From assembly GCA_963666295.1 (NCBI GenBank), contig OY762707.1, forward strand, positions 1,178,001 to 1,242,000: a stretch of 64,000 bases of DNA, in the 5' to 3' direction. Under the pieces are notes generated by a model that worked only from the letters and a program-made list of their open reading frames with translations, made no database searches and was not told where the DNA came from. The translations under genes were made by a program, and so were the position numbers. Within the stretch, counting starts at the first letter, position 1, and each line of letters opens with the position of its first letter. The stretch comes from QZKY01 sp963666295 (GTDB taxonomy: Bacteria; Pseudomonadota; Gammaproteobacteria; Burkholderiales; Burkholderiaceae_D). Below are positions 1 to 8,397 of the stretch, piece after piece.

Positions 1-1
1 G

Positions 2-973
2 TTGCGCCGTGCCTTTGAGCGCATCTGGCTTTTTCTGAAAAAGATCGTGACCTTTGTCGCTGCTATCGCTGTGGTTGTGTTTGTACTCATAAATTATCCG
101 GGACTTTCGACTTCTCGTATGGCCCATTACGAGAACTTGCGCGACATGTCTGTATCCTCTTTCATCAATCAAGTAGAGCAAACCCAATTCAAGGGGAAAA
201 TTGCCTCGGAGGATGTCATCAACATCATCCTCTTTGACGAATACCTCAAACAGGCGAAGAGCGGCGTCACTGAAAGTAGTCATGCTGAAGAAATCAATGT
301 GGCATTCAAAGCAATGAATCCCACTTACTACGCCATCATCAAGCGTGTTGGCAGTGATGGTCGCAAGCTGAATAAAGAATTGCGCAAAGTCATAAAGGTT
401 CGCAAACGCTTGCGTCGAGAAATGCGCACTGAACGGTTTGAGAACAGCGCGCTTGGGCATCTGGGGCGCTGGCTAGAACCTGTCACGCAATTTGCGGGAT
501 TCAACTGGAGAATCAATGTCGCTTTACTGTCTGCTTTTGCTGCAAAGGAGAACAGTGCTGCCACTTTGGGCGCCATTTACGGCATTGATGGTAGCAGCCA
601 ATCCGTACAAGACAACATGAAAGCCAGTGAAGGAGGTTTTACTGCGTTGCATGCCCTTGCACTGATGCTGTTCATGGCGCTGTATCCGCCTTGCGTCCCG
701 GCTTCCATGATGGTGAGGCATCAGGCTGGCACGACCCGATGGATGCTCTTTTCCATCGGTTACCAGATGCTGCTGGGCTTTTTCATTGCCACGCTGGTCT
801 TTACCGGTGGCTCGCTGCTGGATCTAAGCGGTTTTCAGGCAATGTGGGCTTTTTATGGCCTGTGTGTTCTTGCAACGGTCGCGATGGCGCTAATCCCGAC
901 ACGTGAAGAAATAGGGGCGTTGGAACCCGTAGAAATGAATACCAACAAGGAAATTAATCTCAAAGGAGGATGA
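2..973 (+). CDS. feoB: Ferrous iron transporter FeoB, C-terminal part (cut by window edge)
   Basis: Inner-membrane ferrous iron permease. The reading frame is open to the left edge, so the N-terminal G-protein domain lies outside the window. What remains (323 residues) is the C-terminal permease part: a hydrophobic segment near residues 14-31, a charged cytoplasmic stretch, then the conserved Gate-type motif FAAKENSAATLGAIYG near residues 180-195, followed by further hydrophobic helices to about residue 300. The stop is embedded in a strong GGAGG ribosome site for the next gene four bases downstream, so the two are probably co-transcribed and translationally linked. Family assignment is firm; the true start cannot be seen. 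Confidence 0.9.
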   Translation: MRRAFERIWLFLKKIVTFVAAIAVVVFVLINYPGLSTSRMAHYENLRDMSVSSFINQVEQTQFKGKIASEDVINIILFDEYLKQAKSGVTESSHAEEINVAFKAMNPTYYAIIKRVGSDGRKLNKELRKVIKVRKRLRREMRTERFENSALGHLGRWLEPVTQFAGFNWRINVALLSAFAAKENSAATLGAIYGIDGSSQSVQDNMKASEGGFTALHALALMLFMALYPPCVPASMMVRHQAGTTRWMLFSIGYQMLLGFFIATLVFTGGSLLDLSGFQAMWAFYGLCVLATVAMALIPTREEIGALEPVEMNTNKEINLKGG

Positions 974-977
974 TGTA

Positions 978-1295
978 ATGAAAAAACCATTAAGTGTAAT
1001 CAGCGCTGCTGCGCTCATGATGATTACGGGACAGGCACTCGCCCACTCACCCCTGCTCAGTTGCTTTGACAATGGCGACAAAACCGTTACCTGTGAAGGC
1101 GGGTTTTCAGATGGTTCATCGGCCAGCGGCGTAAAAATGCATGTAAAAAGTGCTGCAGGCAAAGTATTGATCGATGGCAAGATGAATCAAGACAGCGAAT
1201 TCACATTTGACAAGCCTTCGGGTGCTTACACCGTCTCTTTTGACGCGGGCGAAGGTCATGTCGTCGAGATCAATGGAGCAGATATCGTCAAATAA
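978..1295 (+). CDS. Small exported protein of unknown function downstream of feoB
   Basis: A 105-residue protein with a clear signal peptide: KK, a hydrophobic core, then a likely cut after QALA, just before HSPLL. The mature part is about 83 residues, with two cysteines (SCFD and TCEGG) that could form a disulfide, and alternating beta-strand-like segments ending in a glycine-rich strand. The pattern recalls small periplasmic beta-sandwich domains, but I do not recognise a named family. It starts four bases after feoB with a strong GGAGG site inside the feoB end, so it is probably made together with the iron transporter. A role as a periplasmic metal-binding helper is an inference from context only. 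Confidence 0.75.
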   Translation: MKKPLSVISAAALMMITGQALAHSPLLSCFDNGDKTVTCEGGFSDGSSASGVKMHVKSAAGKVLIDGKMNQDSEFTFDKPSGAYTVSFDAGEGHVVEINGADIVK

Positions 1296-1339
1296 GCATA
1301 TACATTAAACCCGCCATCTATTTTTTTATATTCACACTT

Positions 1340-1358
1340 GAGAATGATTATCAATAAA
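1340..1358 (+). promoter_or_regulatory. Fur-like box upstream of the DUF4198 gene
   Basis: The 19 bases GAGAATGATTATCAATAAA match 15 of 19 positions of the classical Fur consensus GATAATGATAATCATTATC. The box lies about 15 bases before the DUF4198 start codon, in an AT-rich gap after the small exported protein. It suggests iron-dependent repression of the DUF4198 gene and possibly the Cys-rich gene after it. The strong left half and weaker right half leave some doubt. Confidence 0.6.
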
Positions 1359-1373
1359 TAATAGGAGAGCTAC

Positions 1374-2201
1374 ATGAAAAGGAAACTCGCCCCTGCTTTG
1401 GCTGCAATAGGCATATTGGGTGCCTCTGCGCCTGCCTCAGCCCACTTCATGATGATGTACACCCCGGAAATCGCACTTGAAAAGGGAAACGCGCTTGAAA
1501 TGCGCATCGCCTTTACCCATCCTGCAGAGGCTGGCCACATGATGGACATGGGTGGCATCCAGGAATTTTTCGTTGTCAAGCAACGCGGCGATTCCAAAGC
1601 CAAGAAAGTTGACCTTAAAAAGTATCTAACGCCAATCACCTGGAAGAATCCGCATTCTTCGGCACCTGCCTATGCTGCCAGCATTCCAAAAAATGAGGTT
1701 CGCTCGATGGGCGACTATGTCTTCGTCATGAAACCCGGCTATTACTTTGAAAAGGAAGAAGGCGTTTACATGCAACAGATCACGAAAGTGATTGCCAATG
1801 TCGGCGGCTTGCCAGGTAACTGGGCGGATCCGGTTGGCCTCCCGTGTGAGATCGTACCGCTGATCAAGCCCTATGGCTTGTGGACCGGCAACGTATTCAA
1901 AGCGCAAGTTCTGTCCAACGGCAAGCCGGTTGCCGGCGCAGAAGTGGAAGTGGAATACATGAGCCACAAACCAGACATCAAGACCAATTCCATGTCAACC
2001 AAATCTTCCGTTGATTATCCACAGGATTCTTTCGTCACACAGACGATCATTTCTGATGAAAGCGGCTACATCACCTTCGGCATTCCGAAGTCTGGATGGT
2101 GGGGCTTTGCCGCGCTCGGCGTCGGCCCGGATACAGAGTACAAGGACAAGGAACTGAGTCAGGATGCTGTTATCTGGATCAAGGCAATTGACATGAAGTG
2201 A
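1374..2201 (+). CDS. DUF4198-family periplasmic protein, probably metal-uptake associated
   Basis: A 275-residue exported protein with a signal peptide (KRK, hydrophobic core, ASA cut before HFMMMYTPE). The mature protein begins with a His/Met-rich segment (HFMMMY near residue 24, HPAEAGHMMDMGG near 49-60) and ends in a beta-sandwich-like region with Gly-Ile-Pro and Gly-Trp-Trp-Gly turns. This layout fits the DUF4198 family, which includes periplasmic proteins next to nickel, cobalt or iron transporters. His and Met ligands are consistent with binding a transition metal. The start codon follows a GGAGAG site, and a Fur-like box sits just upstream. The metal is not determined by the sequence; iron is inferred from feoB and the Fur box. 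Confidence 0.8.
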   Translation: MKRKLAPALAAIGILGASAPASAHFMMMYTPEIALEKGNALEMRIAFTHPAEAGHMMDMGGIQEFFVVKQRGDSKAKKVDLKKYLTPITWKNPHSSAPAYAASIPKNEVRSMGDYVFVMKPGYYFEKEEGVYMQQITKVIANVGGLPGNWADPVGLPCEIVPLIKPYGLWTGNVFKAQVLSNGKPVAGAEVEVEYMSHKPDIKTNSMSTKSSVDYPQDSFVTQTIISDESGYITFGIPKSGWWGFAALGVGPDTEYKDKELSQDAVIWIKAIDMK

Positions 2202-2234
2202 ACATGCCAGCGGCCAGACGTGCGTTGAGCAATT

Positions 2235-2270
2235 CGTTTATGATAAACGCAGCGTGCTAATAAGCATGCT
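2235..2270. repeat. Two adjacent hairpins between the DUF4198 gene and the Cys-rich gene
   Basis: CGTTTA-TGA-TAAACG (2235-2249) is a perfect six-base-pair stem. AGCGTGCT-AATA-AGCATGCT (2251-2270) is an eight-base-pair stem with one wobble pair. Neither has a T-run, so they are not standard terminators. They may slow RNA decay or give differential expression within the operon; that is inference. Confidence 0.45.
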
Positions 2271-2329
2271 GACCGTGTGGCATGACACCAACCCCAGCCG
2301 CTTGCTGAAAGCATTAGAGGATTATTGAC

Positions 2330-2524
2330 ATGGATACGATACTCGCCACTCTGATCATCGTGGGCGCTGGCCTTTACCTGTTCATCAAGGCCAAGAACCG
2401 GCTTGGCAACAAACCGGGCAGCAATCCTTGTGATGGCTGCGCAGGATGCGGACCGCAGACCAAGAAGCCGGGAAGCGCTTGCGCGCCCGAGGCTGGGAAA
2501 GAGCAGAAAATCACTTGGCACTAG
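2330..2524 (+). CDS. FeoB-associated Cys-rich membrane protein
   Basis: A 64-residue protein with one N-terminal transmembrane helix (about residues 4-20), a short basic linker, and a Cys cluster CDGCAGC followed by one more Cys near residue 50. Small proteins with one helix and a CxxCxxC-type cluster are known beside feoB in many bacteria and are annotated as FeoB-associated Cys-rich membrane proteins; the cysteines may bind iron or another metal at the cytoplasmic face. Its stop codon overlaps the stop of the convergent pdxA within a CTAG palindrome. Function beyond the association with iron uptake is not established. Confidence 0.8.
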   Translation: MDTILATLIIVGAGLYLFIKAKNRLGNKPGSNPCDGCAGCGPQTKKPGSACAPEAGKEQKITWH

Positions 2525-3558
2525 GCGATGCGATTATGGCGTGTCGCCGCCACCATCTGTGCCGCCATCCTGACAGCTGCCAGCATGCTACCGCGATCTG
2601 CATGACCTACGCCCCGCACCGCCAAGTCCAGCGCTGTGCCATGATCGACCGACGTGCGGATAAACGGCAAGCCCAGTGTGACATTGACACCGTGACCAAA
2701 ACTGACGTATTTCAGCACCGGCAAGCCCTGATCGTGATACATCGCCAGCACGCAATCTGCCTCATGCAGCAGGCGTAGCTGGAAAAGCGTATCGGCTGGA
2801 TAGGGCCCACGCGCATCAATTCCCCTTTGCTGCGCCGCTTCAATGGCGGGCGAAATAACACTGATTTCTTCGTCGCCGAGATAGCCGTTTTCGCCCGCGT
2901 GCGGATTCAGGCCCGTCACCAGTATGCGCGGCGATGGCAAGCCGAAGCGTTGCTGCAAATCGCGCTGGAGAATATTGAACGTCACGCCGAGACCGCTTTC
3001 GGTAATCGCGGCAGGCACGTCTTTTAAAGGCAGGTGTGTGGTTGCAAGGGCAACGCGCAGGGGATGTACGTTATCCGGCGTGGCATCGGCCAGCATCATG
3101 ACGACCTTATCCGTGTTCGTTTTCTCAGCCAGGTATTCCGTATGGCCGGAAAACGCCACACCGGCTTCATTGATCGTGCTTTTTTGCAGCGGTGCGGTCA
3201 CGATGGCATCGAACCAGCCCCCTTTCGCCCCTTCAATTGCCAGGTCCAGCATTTCCAGCATGGCTCGGCCATTGCGCGCATCAGGCACGCCCGCTACAAC
3301 CGGCGCAGCCAAGGAACAATCCAAAACGGGAATCAGGCCGCCCGACGCATCAGGCACCCCCCCATAAAGCAAGTTCGGGGAAGGCGTGAACTTCAGGCGT
3401 ATTTCTGGATCAATGGACGGCGCCAGCCGCGAAAAAAGGCCGAAATCACCAATCAGCAGTGGGCGCACCTCATGACGCAAGGCCCAGGCAGCGTATAACG
3501 CCAGTTCCGGCCCGATGCCTGCCGGCTCACCCATGGTGATGGCAATGGCCGGCTTCAT
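2521..3558 (-). CDS. pdxA: 4-hydroxythreonine-4-phosphate dehydrogenase PdxA
   Basis: Oxidises 4-phosphohydroxy-L-threonine with NAD in the DXP-dependent pathway to pyridoxal 5'-phosphate; cytoplasmic. The 345-residue length is slightly above the usual 330. Recognisable PdxA features are the N-terminal ITMGEPAGIGPE, the TAPLQK segment near residue 124, SGHTEYLAE with its metal-binding His near 140, LNPHAGE near 219, and MYHDQGLP near 277. Third gene of the lptD-surA-pdxA unit, starting 21 bases after surA ends. Dxs, which makes the other B6 precursor DXP, is also in this window. In many relatives rsmA (ksgA) follows; here a convergent iron-associated gene follows instead. Confidence 0.95.
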   Translation of the reverse strand: MKPAIAITMGEPAGIGPELALYAAWALRHEVRPLLIGDFGLFSRLAPSIDPEIRLKFTPSPNLLYGGVPDASGGLIPVLDCSLAAPVVAGVPDARNGRAMLEMLDLAIEGAKGGWFDAIVTAPLQKSTINEAGVAFSGHTEYLAEKTNTDKVVMMLADATPDNVHPLRVALATTHLPLKDVPAAITESGLGVTFNILQRDLQQRFGLPSPRILVTGLNPHAGENGYLGDEEISVISPAIEAAQQRGIDARGPYPADTLFQLRLLHEADCVLAMYHDQGLPVLKYVSFGHGVNVTLGLPFIRTSVDHGTALDLAVRGVGHADRGSMLAAVRMAAQMVAATRHNRIA

Positions 3559-3579
3559 CGTTCCCTCTTTACGTCACCG

Positions 3580-4929
3580 TCACAGATCAGCGCGGTATTG
3601 AACGTAAGCACTATCCCGCAATTCGCGCAGCCAGTTCTCGGTTGCTTCTGCAATTTTGCGCTCACGTATTGCCTTGCGCACTGCCATTCGCATGCGCTCT
3701 TCTGAAGCCTCATCCGTCTTGCGCTCCAGCACCTCAATCAAATGGAAACCAAACGGCGTTTGCACCGGATCACTGATTTCTCCCGGTTGCAGCGCCACCA
3801 TGGCACGCTCAAATTCCGGCACCGTGTCTCCCGGATAAATCCAGCCCAGGTCGCCACCATTGCTGGCGGATGCGTCGTTGGAAAACAGTCGCGCCAATTC
3901 GTCAAAACTACCGGCCTTGTTTTCCAGACGCTGCTTGATTTCCTGCAACTTGCGCTGCGCATCCTCTGCTGAAACGATCTCGTTTACCTTGATCAGAATG
4001 TGGCGCGCGTGAATCTGCTGAACCGGAGGGAGCGTCATTCCACCCTTCCCGTGACGACGCCCAACAAGCTTCAGAATATGGAAACCGTTTGGGCTTTTAA
4101 CGACCTTGCTCACTTCCCCTTCCTTGAGTTCTGCCGTCGCTTTTATAAAGATCTCCGGCAACTGATCAACACTGCGCCAACCCAGGTCGCCCCCTTTCAG
4201 GGCCGCACTGCCGTCCGAATAGCTGAGCGCTGCCTGATCAAACGATTTTCCCGACTGAATCTGAGATAAAACGTCTTCTGCTCGCTTACGGCTTGATGCA
4301 ATCTGTTCTGGAGACGCCTTTTCAGGAGTGCGAATCAGAATGTGTCCAAGATTGATCTCTTTCGAACCTGCCATGTCCTTTTCACCAGCCAGATAATTAT
4401 CCACCTCTGAATCCATTACCTGAACCTTGTTGTTGACTTCACGCTCGCGCAAACGACTCGTGACGATATCCAGACGCACCTGTTGTCTGAATTCGTTGAA
4501 AGAAATCCCGTCGCGCTCCACATTGGCGCGCAATTGCTGCACGGTCAGATTATTTTGCGCCGCAATGCGGGAAATCGCCTGATCCAGCTTGGCATCATCG
4601 ATATGTATGCCTTGTTCCTTGGCCTTTTGTATCTGGATACTTTCAATAACAAGTTGCTCTGCAACTTGCTTTTTCAGCACTTTTTCTTCTGGCAACTGCT
4701 TGCCGGCACGCTGTAGGCGTTGCTGCACTTTCCGGATGCGCTTTTGCAACTCGGAGTGTGTAATCACATCGCTGTTAACGACCACCACAATCGCATCAAC
4801 CAAAACAGGACTATCTGCCTTTGCTTGCGCAACTACGTTGGTCATGCCCGCCATATATACGGCGATGCCACTTAGCGTCGCGACCAGCCAGCCACGTCGT
4901 TTTATTAAGCTTGAGCAAAACGTCATCAT
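3580..4929 (-). CDS. surA: Periplasmic chaperone and peptidyl-prolyl isomerase SurA
   Basis: Escorts unfolded outer-membrane proteins across the periplasm to the BAM complex. The 449-residue protein has an N-terminal signal sequence (hydrophobic residues about 14-34 ending near VVAQA), a SurA N-terminal chaperone domain (about 40-165), and two parvulin (PpiC) domains, marked by GHILIRTPE near residue 195 and ARHILIKVNE near 308. Each is followed by the GGDLGW motif typical of parvulins. It lies 28 bases after lptD, whose product is a known SurA client, and before pdxA. Two Met codons open the frame; the first is taken. Confidence 0.95.
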   Translation of the reverse strand: MMTFCSSLIKRRGWLVATLSGIAVYMAGMTNVVAQAKADSPVLVDAIVVVVNSDVITHSELQKRIRKVQQRLQRAGKQLPEEKVLKKQVAEQLVIESIQIQKAKEQGIHIDDAKLDQAISRIAAQNNLTVQQLRANVERDGISFNEFRQQVRLDIVTSRLREREVNNKVQVMDSEVDNYLAGEKDMAGSKEINLGHILIRTPEKASPEQIASSRKRAEDVLSQIQSGKSFDQAALSYSDGSAALKGGDLGWRSVDQLPEIFIKATAELKEGEVSKVVKSPNGFHILKLVGRRHGKGGMTLPPVQQIHARHILIKVNEIVSAEDAQRKLQEIKQRLENKAGSFDELARLFSNDASASNGGDLGWIYPGDTVPEFERAMVALQPGEISDPVQTPFGFHLIEVLERKTDEASEERMRMAVRKAIRERKIAEATENWLRELRDSAYVQYRADL

Positions 4930-4957
4930 TTCAAAACCACTCTAGAATAGAAGCCCA

Positions 4958-7234
4958 TCAATCCATGTTGTCAGTATCAATCATCTGATAACCCGGGATG
5001 CTGCTGCGGAACACCTGCAAGGGGTTAGAGCCCAACTTGGACAAACCGTTAAGCTGCAACTGGAAGAAAAGCGCCGTATTGGCTTCTTCCGTCGAAGTCG
5101 CCAATCTTCTTGCCGCCACCCTGAATATCCAGCAACCTGCATTGTATTCCATGCCCAGCAAACCTTCGACCACTCGCTTTTCAGGCAGAGAATAACTGAC
5201 CCTTCCCACACCATACCAACGATCCTCCAGGGGCCACTGCGCAGAAAGATTGATCTGATCGAGTTCATTGTCGCGCAAATAGCGATATTCCGCATTCAAG
5301 ACATGGTTGCGCTCAGGCTGCCATTGCATGCTGAAGTTGGCGCTATACACCTTGTGCGTACTTTCACTGTACTGTACGGCAGTGTCGATGCCAAAAGTTG
5401 GTGTAATGCGGCCCGAAAGGGCAAACAACAAATCAGACTGTCGATCCGTCGCATCCACTGCTTCCGGATTCAGCTTTACCCGCTGATCCGAAAAGTAAAA
5501 ACGCTGACCAATTGCCAAACGCAAGCGCTCCGCGCCGGACGGTTCCAGATAGCGCGAAATCACCGCCGCTGTTAGCTGGTTGGCATCTGCAATCAGATCC
5601 GAACCAACAAAGCGGTTCTCGCTGAAGATTTGCGGGAAACCGAAACTAGCCTCTGCCGTGTCAAACAGCGGATAGTTGCTTTGATCGCGGTACGGGGTAT
5701 AAACATAAAACAGGCGTGGTTCCAGCGTTTGCGTCACGGCATTACCGAACCAGTTGCTCTCGCGCTCGAAAATCAGGCCGCTATCAACCGAAAAGGTCGG
5801 CAGCGTGCGCGTAAGGGAAGTCGTGTCGCCTCCCGTATCATCCAGTTCGTACTGGCTGGCATGCAGAGAAAATTGCGGCCGGATGAAATACCCCGCACCA
5901 ATAATCGGATATGAGATCTGCGGACGTATGACCAGACGGTCGCCATTCACATACGGTCTGTTTTCAGTGTAGCCTGGCTCCGTTTTGCGGAATGCCAAAT
6001 CCTCTGCCGGTAGCCAGAAGCGTGTATATTCCGTGTCAATCGACCAGTCGAAACCGCTCAGGTCCTTTTGCCATGCGCTCAACTTCAATTGCGGCAACCG
6101 TTCATAAGGACGGCTGTAGATGACCGAATCGACATCCTGCAGCAACTGATAATTGCTTACCAGCGCCGATGCCTCCCAGCCTTCCCCAGCATAGGCCAGT
6201 GTTGCTTCGCGCGTTAGCAAACGCTGTGCGCTGGGCACCTGCAAACCCGACACTGTACCCAGATTGTGGCTGAAATCACTGAAATAATTATCGTCCGACA
6301 CCTGGTTGAAATTCAGTCCGAATGTCAATTCGGGCGTCAGCTTTTGAGTATGGAAAGACGCAATCGAATAGCGATTGCTATCCGTTTCACGATCATCCAT
6401 CAATAACTCGAATTCCGTCACCCCTGAAAAATTGTTTTCCAGATAGCGCGCCTCGCCGCCCAGCTGAATACCACGGCGCGTGATGATTTTAGGCGTCAGC
6501 GTCAAATCGCGGTTGGGCGCGATATTGAAGTAGTAAGGCACGGCGAGTTCCGTACCACCACGTGATGTAGTCCCAAACACCGGAGGCAACACCCCGGATT
6601 TGCGCGCAGAGGAAGTAGGGAAAGTGAGTGCGGGCGCGCCCAGAATGGGCGCATCCTTAAAATAGAGCACCATGTTTCTGGACGTACCAACATCCTTTTC
6701 ATTGTCGATACTCAAGCTTCCTGCCTTCAAATACCAGTCAGGATCGACCCCTTCGCAAGTCGTGTAGGTCGCATTCTTGATCGTGGCTTGGTCGCGATTA
6801 TGAAAATCAATTCGATCCCCGCCACCCTGAGCATTATTCAATTTGAGTTTATAAGTGGGATTGAGAACAAAACCTTCGCTGGTATCCAGATTAAGGCGCA
6901 ACGCATCCCCGGTAAAAAAATCACCAAAGCGCTCGATCTGAATATTCCCCTCGGCTTCGACCACATTTTCAGCCTGATGATAAACTGCAGAATCGCTATT
7001 GATCTTGGTCTGCCCACGAACAATTTCAACATCTTCCTTGAGAACCAACTCTCTATCCGGCTGCCCCGTCACCTGACCGGCCTTGACCGTCGTCGGCTGA
7101 TTGCGTTCATCTTGGCGCGGGGTGCGCTCCGGCTTCTGCGCACTCACCTGCGTGGGCAAACAAACCGCCACAAGCAGTAGCGCTGCCGCCTGGAATGTCT
7201 GGGTGGGTCGTGAGAAAAAGGGTGTCCGAAACAT
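4958..7234 (-). CDS. lptD: LPS-assembly outer-membrane protein LptD
   Basis: Outer-membrane beta-barrel that, with LptE, inserts lipopolysaccharide in the outer leaflet. The 758-residue length is typical. A signal peptide ends near VSAQ (residue 33), followed by an LptA-like OstA beta-jellyroll domain (about 55-190) with strand repeats such as VVEAEGNIQIERFGD, then the LptD barrel rich in alternating aromatic strands. Conserved landmarks include TCEGVDPDWYLKAG and YNAGCWIFRVAARR near the C-terminus; their cysteines are candidates for the disulfide that joins the domains. First gene of the lptD-surA-pdxA unit, divergent from amgK with about 98 bases between start codons. Confidence 0.95.
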   Translation of the reverse strand: MFRTPFFSRPTQTFQAAALLLVAVCLPTQVSAQKPERTPRQDERNQPTTVKAGQVTGQPDRELVLKEDVEIVRGQTKINSDSAVYHQAENVVEAEGNIQIERFGDFFTGDALRLNLDTSEGFVLNPTYKLKLNNAQGGGDRIDFHNRDQATIKNATYTTCEGVDPDWYLKAGSLSIDNEKDVGTSRNMVLYFKDAPILGAPALTFPTSSARKSGVLPPVFGTTSRGGTELAVPYYFNIAPNRDLTLTPKIITRRGIQLGGEARYLENNFSGVTEFELLMDDRETDSNRYSIASFHTQKLTPELTFGLNFNQVSDDNYFSDFSHNLGTVSGLQVPSAQRLLTREATLAYAGEGWEASALVSNYQLLQDVDSVIYSRPYERLPQLKLSAWQKDLSGFDWSIDTEYTRFWLPAEDLAFRKTEPGYTENRPYVNGDRLVIRPQISYPIIGAGYFIRPQFSLHASQYELDDTGGDTTSLTRTLPTFSVDSGLIFERESNWFGNAVTQTLEPRLFYVYTPYRDQSNYPLFDTAEASFGFPQIFSENRFVGSDLIADANQLTAAVISRYLEPSGAERLRLAIGQRFYFSDQRVKLNPEAVDATDRQSDLLFALSGRITPTFGIDTAVQYSESTHKVYSANFSMQWQPERNHVLNAEYRYLRDNELDQINLSAQWPLEDRWYGVGRVSYSLPEKRVVEGLLGMEYNAGCWIFRVAARRLATSTEEANTALFFQLQLNGLSKLGSNPLQVFRSSIPGYQMIDTDNMD

Positions 7235-7332
7235 GAATATTTTTATTGTGAGCCAGATTCTGGCGATTGTTCTGTGTAGTCGCTTATTATATGGGAACTC
7301 ATTGATAAAACCGCACTATCTCAAGCCATTTC

Positions 7333-8370
7333 ATGCAATCGCAACCCCAAATTGATCCTTCGTCGGACGCACGTCTGACCCAATTAAAAAACTGGTTAAT
7401 CCAGCAAACCGCCTTCCCGACCAGAATTGACACTTTGCGCCCCGCCTCGCAGGACGCAAGCTTTCGGCGTTATTTTCGCGTCGACACCCAAAATGGCGGT
7501 ACGCTGATCGTCATGGACGCGCCGCCTGAACAAGAAGATGTCAGGCCATTTCTTCGCGTAGCAGCACTACTCTTGCAAATGGGCGTTTCGGTTCCGGAAG
7601 TGTTGGCGCAAGACCGTGAACAAGGTTTTCTGCTGCTTTCTGACCTCGGCAGCGTCATGTATCTGGATCAGTTGAACAATGACACGGTACGCCCCCTCTA
7701 CACGGACGCGATTAATGCCTTACTGGAAATACAAATACACAGCGAGCCAGATGTTCTGCCGGAATATGACCGTGATCTGCTGTTGCGCGAATTAATGCTG
7801 CTACCGGAATGGTATTTTGAAAAACACCTGGGCGTGACACTGACTGAGAGCCAAACCGCGACGCTGATGGGCGTCTTCAATCACTTACTGGCCAACAACC
7901 TGGCGCAACCGCAGGTTTATGTGCACCGCGATTACCACTCACGCAATCTGATGGTTATGCAAAACGGCAATCCCGGCGTTCTGGATTTTCAGGATGCTGT
8001 TTATGGCCCCATCACGTACGATCTCGTTTCCTTGTTACGCGACGCCTACATTCAGTGGGAAGAAGAAGCTGTTATTGACTGGGTGATCCGTTACTGGGAA
8101 GGTGCGCGAAAAATCGGCCTGCCAGTCAACCCCGACATTGACAGCTTTTACCGTGATTTTGAATGGATGGGCTTGCAGCGCCACCTCAAGATTCTGGGCA
8201 TTTTTGCACGGCTGGCATACCGAGACAACAAGACTGCTTATCTTGAACACTTGCCGCTAGTGCTTGAATACGCGCGTAAAACAGCACAACGTTACACGGA
8301 ACTGGCACCGCTATGGCGCCTGTTGCACGAACTCGAAAACAATCCGCCAGAAACCGGCTACACCTTCTAA
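7333..8370 (+). CDS. amgK: Aminoglycoside-phosphotransferase-like sugar kinase AmgK
   Basis: Anomeric kinase that phosphorylates N-acetylmuramic acid (and GlcNAc) at C1 in the recycling route that bypasses de novo UDP-MurNAc synthesis. The 345-residue protein has the phosphotransferase fold: an early DASFRRYFR nucleotide-binding segment near residue 40, the catalytic loop VHRDYHSRNLM near residue 198, and the metal-binding LDFQDAVYGP near 217. Followed after 27 bases by murU, its pathway partner, and divergent from lptD, an arrangement described in pseudomonads and common in betaproteobacteria. Substrate is inferred from the pairing with murU; the kinase fold itself is clear. Confidence 0.9.
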   Translation: MQSQPQIDPSSDARLTQLKNWLIQQTAFPTRIDTLRPASQDASFRRYFRVDTQNGGTLIVMDAPPEQEDVRPFLRVAALLLQMGVSVPEVLAQDREQGFLLLSDLGSVMYLDQLNNDTVRPLYTDAINALLEIQIHSEPDVLPEYDRDLLLRELMLLPEWYFEKHLGVTLTESQTATLMGVFNHLLANNLAQPQVYVHRDYHSRNLMVMQNGNPGVLDFQDAVYGPITYDLVSLLRDAYIQWEEEAVIDWVIRYWEGARKIGLPVNPDIDSFYRDFEWMGLQRHLKILGIFARLAYRDNKTAYLEHLPLVLEYARKTAQRYTELAPLWRLLHELENNPPETGYTF

Positions 8371-8397
8371 AGAATTGATCCAACTACGATAAGTTTT

